Shown here piece by piece: positions 57,991 through 62,183 of a stretch of 62,183 nt of DNA (positions are counted from its first letter, which is position 1; the number at the start of each line of letters is the position of its first letter). The position numbers and the translations under genes were made by a program. This DNA is from Clostridia bacterium (lineage in GTDB: Bacteria; Bacillota; Clostridia; Christensenellales; Aristaeellaceae), in assembly GCA_017431005.1 (NCBI GenBank), contig JAFRLY010000058.1, forward strand, positions 1 to 62,183. Direction: 5' to 3'. A model generated the notes under the pieces. It ran no database searches and was not told the DNA's origin. It saw only the letters and a list, made by a program, of their open reading frames with translations.

Positions 57991-59928
57991 TCATTCTCCG
58001 ATTTCTTCCGCTTCCCCTTCAAGTTCCGGTTCCACGTCACTCATGTAAGCGGCCACGATGGCCTGACCCCAGGTCGTATTCGAAGCAATATTGTAGTTTC
58101 TCAGTACGCTGGTATAGAAATCGAAGTAGATATTGGAGTAAACCGGGATCATCGGCAGCACTTCATTGAACCGTTCCTGGAAAGCGATCCAGTTCTGCAT
58201 GTAGGTCAGTGCATCTCCGGGCTCTGTCATCCGCATGTCCACAGCTGCCTGATACAGCTGTTTGTCAAACAGATTCGTGTATGCCCAGTTGTGCAGTCCT
58301 TCCTCATTTTCCTTAAAGTTTACAGAAGGATCAAACACGATATCAAAGTTGGTAGCCAGATAGATCATATCTTCTTCCCGGTCGCCCTGTTTATACCACC
58401 GGCTCAGCAGTTCGCCCATGGGAACGGCTTCCATCTCCAGATTGATACCAATTTCGTTCAGGTTCGGGATCAGGTTCTTTTCAAAGCTTTCATTGATGTT
58501 GTTGCCTTCCGGATAGATCATCTTCAGGTCCAGAACTACGCCGTCCTTTTCCCGGACACCATCGTCATTCAGTACCCAACCGTCTTTGTCCAGCAGTTTC
58601 GCAGCCCGTTCCGTATCTACGGTATAGGCTGTCAGATTATCCAGGTTCAGCTCCTCAAAAGCCTTGAGCATGGCTTCGTATTCTGCCTGTGCTTTTTTGT
58701 CCTTGGCATCCTCCGGTTCCTGAACAGGCGGCGGGAATGTCCCCGCTACGATGCCGTACATCCACTGACCGATGCCGTACCAGCCGTCAACCCGAAGGCC
58801 GAAGTTTCCGGTATAATCCAGGGTCAGCTGATCCCGGTCCACGCACCATGCGATCGCCTGACGTACAGCCTGGCTCTTCACAGTATCCTTTTCACAGGCA
58901 AAACTGATGTAGCTCAGTCCGATACGCGGATAGTTGCTGAAAGCAAACTCACCGTCCGTGATCATCTCGATACCGGCCATGATCTGATCCTGCCTCATCA
59001 CCTTGTTCAGCAGACCGAACTCGCCATTCGCAAGTTTTTCAAGCATGGTATCGTTTTCCGCCAGCGTATAGGTCAGGGTCGGAATAGTGGGCTTATCACC
59101 GTAAGCATCACCCTTGAAATAGGGATTGATCGCCATTTCAGCTGTTGTCCCGTCCCAGGAGGTCAGGGTATACGGGCCGCTGACTACTGTCGGATGGCTC
59201 ATATATCCGGTTTCCGGATTCAGCACAGTTTCCTTCAGCAGCTCTGCGGTAAATACGGGTTCAGTCACATCTGCGTCTTCATTTGCCAGGTACACGCCCT
59301 CCCCGTCATCCTTCACAACGACGCCGGGGGCGATCACGCTGATCGGATAGGGATTTGCAAGCATCATACCCATCTCATAGAAGAACGGCAGAAAATGATG
59401 GTCAATAATCACCTGCAGGGTGTTGTCCGCTGTCACGCGAACACCCGCGAGGTAATCCCGGCTTCCGTCAATATATTCCTGGTATCCCAGGATGTGTTCC
59501 TTCCGGATGGAGGTTCCGCCGGCCCCGTCCACTTCCGGAGCGATGCTCAGAAGCAGGGAGAAGGCGTAATCCCATGCTGTGATTTTGGACCCGTCCGAAT
59601 AGAACAGGTCATCCGCAAGGGTGAGGGTATAGGTCCGGTTCCCGGCTGCGTCATCCTCGGTAGCCACTTCCGTCACCACGGAAGGATCCGCAATAAACAT
59701 GCCCTGTTCCCCGTTCCAGAAAATCAGGTTATAGCCGTGCAGCAGCGCCCGTACGTCAATGTCGCTGGTAGCGTTGCCCCACATTTCAGTGAAGAATTCA
59801 CCCCGCATCGGGGTAGGATTGCCTACTGTCAGATTCTCGTATACTGTGCCTTCGGCTTCCTCAGCCAAGGCAAGGCATTGGGTCGCCAGCAGGACGATTG
59901 TCAGCAGCAGTGCGCAGATTTTTTTCAT
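57991..59928 (-). CDS. ABC transporter substrate-binding protein, family 5 (peptide/nickel type)
   Basis: The 645-residue protein is of the OppA/DppA class: TYTLTLADDLFYSDGSKITAWD near residue 95 is the usual DG..tA.D motif, VSGPYTLTSWDG and SYISFACEK follow, and AVRQAIAWCVDRD is the helix before the second lobe. The signal peptide ends CLALAEE with no proper lipobox. At 645 residues it is longer than typical (about 520-600). No permease or ATPase genes are adjacent in the window. GGAAG lies 9 bases before the ATG at 59928. Ligand could be peptide or oligosaccharide. Confidence 0.88.
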   Translation of the reverse strand: MKKICALLLTIVLLATQCLALAEEAEGTVYENLTVGNPTPMRGEFFTEMWGNATSDIDVRALLHGYNLIFWNGEQGMFIADPSVVTEVATEDDAAGNRTYTLTLADDLFYSDGSKITAWDYAFSLLLSIAPEVDGAGGTSIRKEHILGYQEYIDGSRDYLAGVRVTADNTLQVIIDHHFLPFFYEMGMMLANPYPISVIAPGVVVKDDGEGVYLANEDADVTEPVFTAELLKETVLNPETGYMSHPTVVSGPYTLTSWDGTTAEMAINPYFKGDAYGDKPTIPTLTYTLAENDTMLEKLANGEFGLLNKVMRQDQIMAGIEMITDGEFAFSNYPRIGLSYISFACEKDTVKSQAVRQAIAWCVDRDQLTLDYTGNFGLRVDGWYGIGQWMYGIVAGTFPPPVQEPEDAKDKKAQAEYEAMLKAFEELNLDNLTAYTVDTERAAKLLDKDGWVLNDDGVREKDGVVLDLKMIYPEGNNINESFEKNLIPNLNEIGINLEMEAVPMGELLSRWYKQGDREEDMIYLATNFDIVFDPSVNFKENEEGLHNWAYTNLFDKQLYQAAVDMRMTEPGDALTYMQNWIAFQERFNEVLPMIPVYSNIYFDFYTSVLRNYNIASNTTWGQAIVAAYMSDVEPELEGEAEEIGE

Positions 59929-59968
59929 GTTCACTCTCTTCCTTTCCGGTATCCTGTCCGCGGGAGGT

Positions 59969-59993
59969 CCCGCCGGCGCCGATCGCCGGCGGG
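59969..59993. other. GC-rich hairpin between surface-protein and binding-protein genes
   Basis: A perfect 10-bp stem (CCCGCCGGCG / CGCCGGCGGG, 5-nt loop). No T run follows on the minus strand, so it is not a clear terminator; it may stabilise a 3' end. Confidence 0.5.
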
Positions 59994-60011
59994 TTTGTCT
60001 CTCCGGTAGGT

Positions 60012-62183
60012 TTACTCAAGGCAATCGCCCACGTTGATGTACACGATGCCGAGGCCCAGAGGCGTCTCCTCCTCTTCAATGATGGGGTTCCGCGGCGGTA
60101 CATTGTTACGGGTGTTTGTAATGGTGGTCGTGTTTCCGTTGGTCACAATGCTGGTCTGTGTATATCCGGCGATGGCCGGCTCACTCCAGGTGTAGGTGAT
60201 CACGCGTCCGTTGGGATCAGTCTTCGGCAGGTTCGGAACAGATGCTGTCCAGTTGTTGGCTGCTGTCAGAGTGATGAACCGGGCCTGTCCGCCGCCTGTC
60301 AGGGTGACAATCAGGCTTGCGGGACGTCCGCCGACTCTGTTGCCATCCGCCCACACCTTCACGACTGTCAGCGTGATACCGGCTTCAGTGGGATCTTCCA
60401 CCTCATCGTCATCTTCCACAGGATCTTCATTCGGATCCTTGGCTGTGACCGTAGCCTTGTTGGTAACCTTTCCTGCCAGTGTGTCAGCTTCCTTCACGAT
60501 GTAGCTTGTGGTGAACACTTCCAGGGTGACACCGGCATCCAGTTTGCTGATTGTCCAGTGTCCTCCGGTCAGCGGGTCATCCACAACGATATCATGCAGC
60601 GTCACGTTACCGGTATTGGTTACCGTCAGGTCATAGGTGATTTCCTCACCCAGCACATAGGCTGTTCCATTGGCAGGTGTGCTGGTTGTGGTCTTGATAA
60701 TTTCGATAGCAGGCTCGCCTACATACTCGTTGGTGAAGTTGACATCCGTTACATCCGCTACCAGTTTACCTTCACGATTGTCAGTAATGACAACTGTTAC
60801 AATCTTACCGGTCAAAGCTTCAGCATCCATCTGCCAGCCGTCGCCAAACTCAGCGGTCGTTGTCTCAATTACCTTGTAGTAGTGTGTTCCGGGCTCCTTG
60901 TAGGTGATCTTGCCGAAGTCGATGTTCTTGACACCCGCTTCAGTGAAGTTCAGCGTCCCGTAGACGAGTACTGCGTCTTCCAGTGCCGTGCCCTTCTCAT
61001 CCGCCACTTCAGTCATGGTGAAATCGAAGGTCTTTGCCGGGAAGGCGGTCTTGCTGACAACGGTCTTTGTGGAGAACTTCACTGAAGTATCCAGTTTCAG
61101 TTCTTCCACGGAGTAGGTGTTCGTGAAGGTCAGCGGATTCTCGTTTGTGCTTGTTACAGTGTAGGTCAGCGTGCCATCCTTGGCATCCTTAACCTCTACG
61201 GTAACGGTCTTGCCGCTGGTTGCTTCTCCATCGTTGGTCACGCCGGCGATGGTACCGGTCTCTGTCACCGTATAGGTGTAGGTTCCGGGTACTGTGTAGC
61301 TGAACGGTCCGAAGGTTGCAGTATCTGCGGTATTATCCACAGACCCGGTCATGGTTTCAGCTGCAGGAGCACCATCCATTGCCTCAACGGTAATGTCATA
61401 GGTCCAGGTGGCCGGCCCTTCCAGGTTCTCAGGTACACTCAGGATCTTCTTCACCGGGAAGTTTGCTTCCGTAGGCTCAACACTGTAGGTGTTGGTGAAG
61501 GTTACAGGATTCTCTTCACTGTATTCTGTTACCGTCGCTTCCAGTTTGCCTTCTTTGTTGTCGATGACTGTGACATACACTACCTTGCCGTCCTCTGCGG
61601 CCGGATCATTCTCGACACCGCTGATATCGCCGGTCTCTTTTACCGTGTATGTGTACTGTCCGGGCATCGTGAAGGTGAACGGTCCGAAGCTCGTCGCCGG
61701 AGTATCATTATTGATTTCCTTCGCCATCTCATCGGCTGCCGGTGATCCATTCTCCGCGGTAACGCCGATTGTGTAGCTCCAGCTCTCCGGTCCTGTCAGA
61801 CCCTGCGGTACTACCATCGTCTTCTCTACCGGGAAGCTGGCTCCTGCAGGTTCTGCGCTGTAAGTGTTTGTGAAGGTTACAGGATTCTCTTCACTGTATT
61901 CTGTCACCGTCGCTTCCAGTTTGCCTTCTTTGTTGTCGATGACTGTGACATACACTACCTTGCCGTCCTTTGCGGCCGGATCATTCTCGACACCGCTGAT
62001 ATCACCGGTCTCTTTTACCGTGTATGTGTACTGTCCGGGCATCGTGAAGGTGAACGGTCCGAAGCTCGTCGCCGGAGTATCATTATTGATTTCCTTCGCC
62101 ATCTCATCGGCTGCCGGTGATCCATCCTCCGCGGTAACGCCGATTGTGTAGCTCCAGCTCTCCGGTCCTGTCAGACCCTGCGG
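60012..62183 (-). CDS. Repeat-containing surface protein (FctA/Spy0128-like and Cna-B domains), 5' end outside window
   Basis: The frame is open to the right edge, giving 723 residues of C-terminal part. Four isopeptide-forming pilin-like domains come first (about 1-105, 106-230, 231-340, 341-465). The first three show PVEK or PVKK-type Lys, a KETGD or TETGT Glu, and a final FTNTYS Asn; the fourth is diverged. A DUF11/DUF7507-like domain (about 470-585, ITYDLTVTNTGNVTLHDIVV) and a Cna-B-like domain (about 590-690, LTVVKVWADGN) follow. The end, PLGLGIVYINVGDCLE, has no LPXTG motif or membrane helix, so anchoring is unexplained. Confidence 0.85.
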   Translation of the reverse strand, partial: PQGLTGPESWSYTIGVTAEDGSPAADEMAKEINNDTPATSFGPFTFTMPGQYTYTVKETGDISGVENDPAAKDGKVVYVTVIDNKEGKLEATVTEYSEENPVTFTNTYSAEPAGASFPVEKTMVVPQGLTGPESWSYTIGVTAENGSPAADEMAKEINNDTPATSFGPFTFTMPGQYTYTVKETGDISGVENDPAAEDGKVVYVTVIDNKEGKLEATVTEYSEENPVTFTNTYSVEPTEANFPVKKILSVPENLEGPATWTYDITVEAMDGAPAAETMTGSVDNTADTATFGPFSYTVPGTYTYTVTETGTIAGVTNDGEATSGKTVTVEVKDAKDGTLTYTVTSTNENPLTFTNTYSVEELKLDTSVKFSTKTVVSKTAFPAKTFDFTMTEVADEKGTALEDAVLVYGTLNFTEAGVKNIDFGKITYKEPGTHYYKVIETTTAEFGDGWQMDAEALTGKIVTVVITDNREGKLVADVTDVNFTNEYVGEPAIEIIKTTTSTPANGTAYVLGEEITYDLTVTNTGNVTLHDIVVDDPLTGGHWTISKLDAGVTLEVFTTSYIVKEADTLAGKVTNKATVTAKDPNEDPVEDDDEVEDPTEAGITLTVVKVWADGNRVGGRPASLIVTLTGGGQARFITLTAANNWTASVPNLPKTDPNGRVITYTWSEPAIAGYTQTSIVTNGNTTTITNTRNNVPPRNPIIEEEETPLGLGIVYINVGDCLE
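61486..62183. repeat. 375-bp near-identical tandem repeats in the surface-protein gene
   Basis: 61486-61808 and 61861-62183 differ at about seven positions over 323 bp and have a 375-bp (125-codon) period. The array continues past the right edge. Such repeats allow length change by recombination and are prone to assembly collapse. Confidence 0.88.

Overview
The window looks like chromosome from a GC-rich member of the Clostridia (Bacillota). Pointers seen in the sequence: the murB-rapZ-whiA block, a rplU-prp-rpmA operon whose L27 carries the cleavable N-terminal extension known from Firmicutes, strong GGAGG ribosome binding sites, near-consensus sigma-A promoters (several with a TGn extended -10), many ATGA gene overlaps, lipobox lipoproteins, and MalEFG-type sugar uptake with a LacI regulator. 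A gut or rumen Christensenellales-like genome would fit, but that is a guess. No transposase, phage, plasmid or CRISPR feature was seen.

Layout. 1-5.6 kb: the end of a plus-strand gene, a PHP phosphoesterase/beta-CASP nuclease pair, an iron alcohol dehydrogenase and two membrane proteins. 5.7-9.2 kb: tRNA-Lys(CTT), a membrane-anchored coiled-coil protein and a GT-C-like membrane protein. 9.2-17.8 kb: whiA, rapZ, murB, a GntR/FCD regulator, secG, an AlaX editing protein, a five-SH3b secreted protein and pyruvate kinase. 17.8-19.2 kb: an AT-rich island with a TupA-like ATP-grasp gene. 19.2-26.6 kb: apt, a HAD phosphatase, a NYN/OST-HTH protein, two GT2 glycosyltransferases, rpmB, a polysaccharide pyruvyltransferase and UDP-GlcNAc 2-epimerase, a surface-glycan theme. 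26.6-34.7 kb: pepF, topB, tatD, metG and rpmA-prp-rplU. 34.7-41.2 kb: a tightly overlapped galK-tsaE-tsaB-rimI-deoB-PIG-L operon and a phosphodiester-glycosidase-like lipoprotein. 41.2-42.9 kb: a large inverted-repeat element and an orphan solute-binding lipoprotein. 43.0-47.7 kb: a reduced type IV pilus-like cluster (PilT ATPase, PilC, four small one-helix proteins, a transglutaminase).

47.8-57.9 kb is a carbohydrate locus: a discoidin-like lipoprotein, a beta-helix GH28-like protein, a small secreted beta-sandwich protein, a LacI regulator, a GH65 phosphorylase and a MalE-F-G ABC transporter. Three promoters (beta-helix gene, small secreted protein, sugar-binding protein) carry the palindrome GTTTAACGTTAAAC or a one-base variant, placed just downstream of the -10 box each time. 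The adjacent LacI protein is the obvious candidate repressor. The proposed logic is that the secreted proteins capture or cut a glycan, the ABC transporter imports oligosaccharides, and the GH65 enzyme phosphorolyses them. The last 4 kb hold a family-5 solute-binding protein and the C-terminal part of a large repeat-containing surface protein that runs off the right edge.

Most unusual structures: hairpin-plus-tail units downstream of the MalG-type permease that repeat its C-terminal peptide with mostly synonymous differences; a 60-bp-period duplication that separates tsaB and rimI and leaves a ghost start; a roughly 165-nt inverted-repeat element between an orphan binding protein and galK; and the pilus-like operon whose pilin-like proteins lack recognisable prepilin-peptidase sites.
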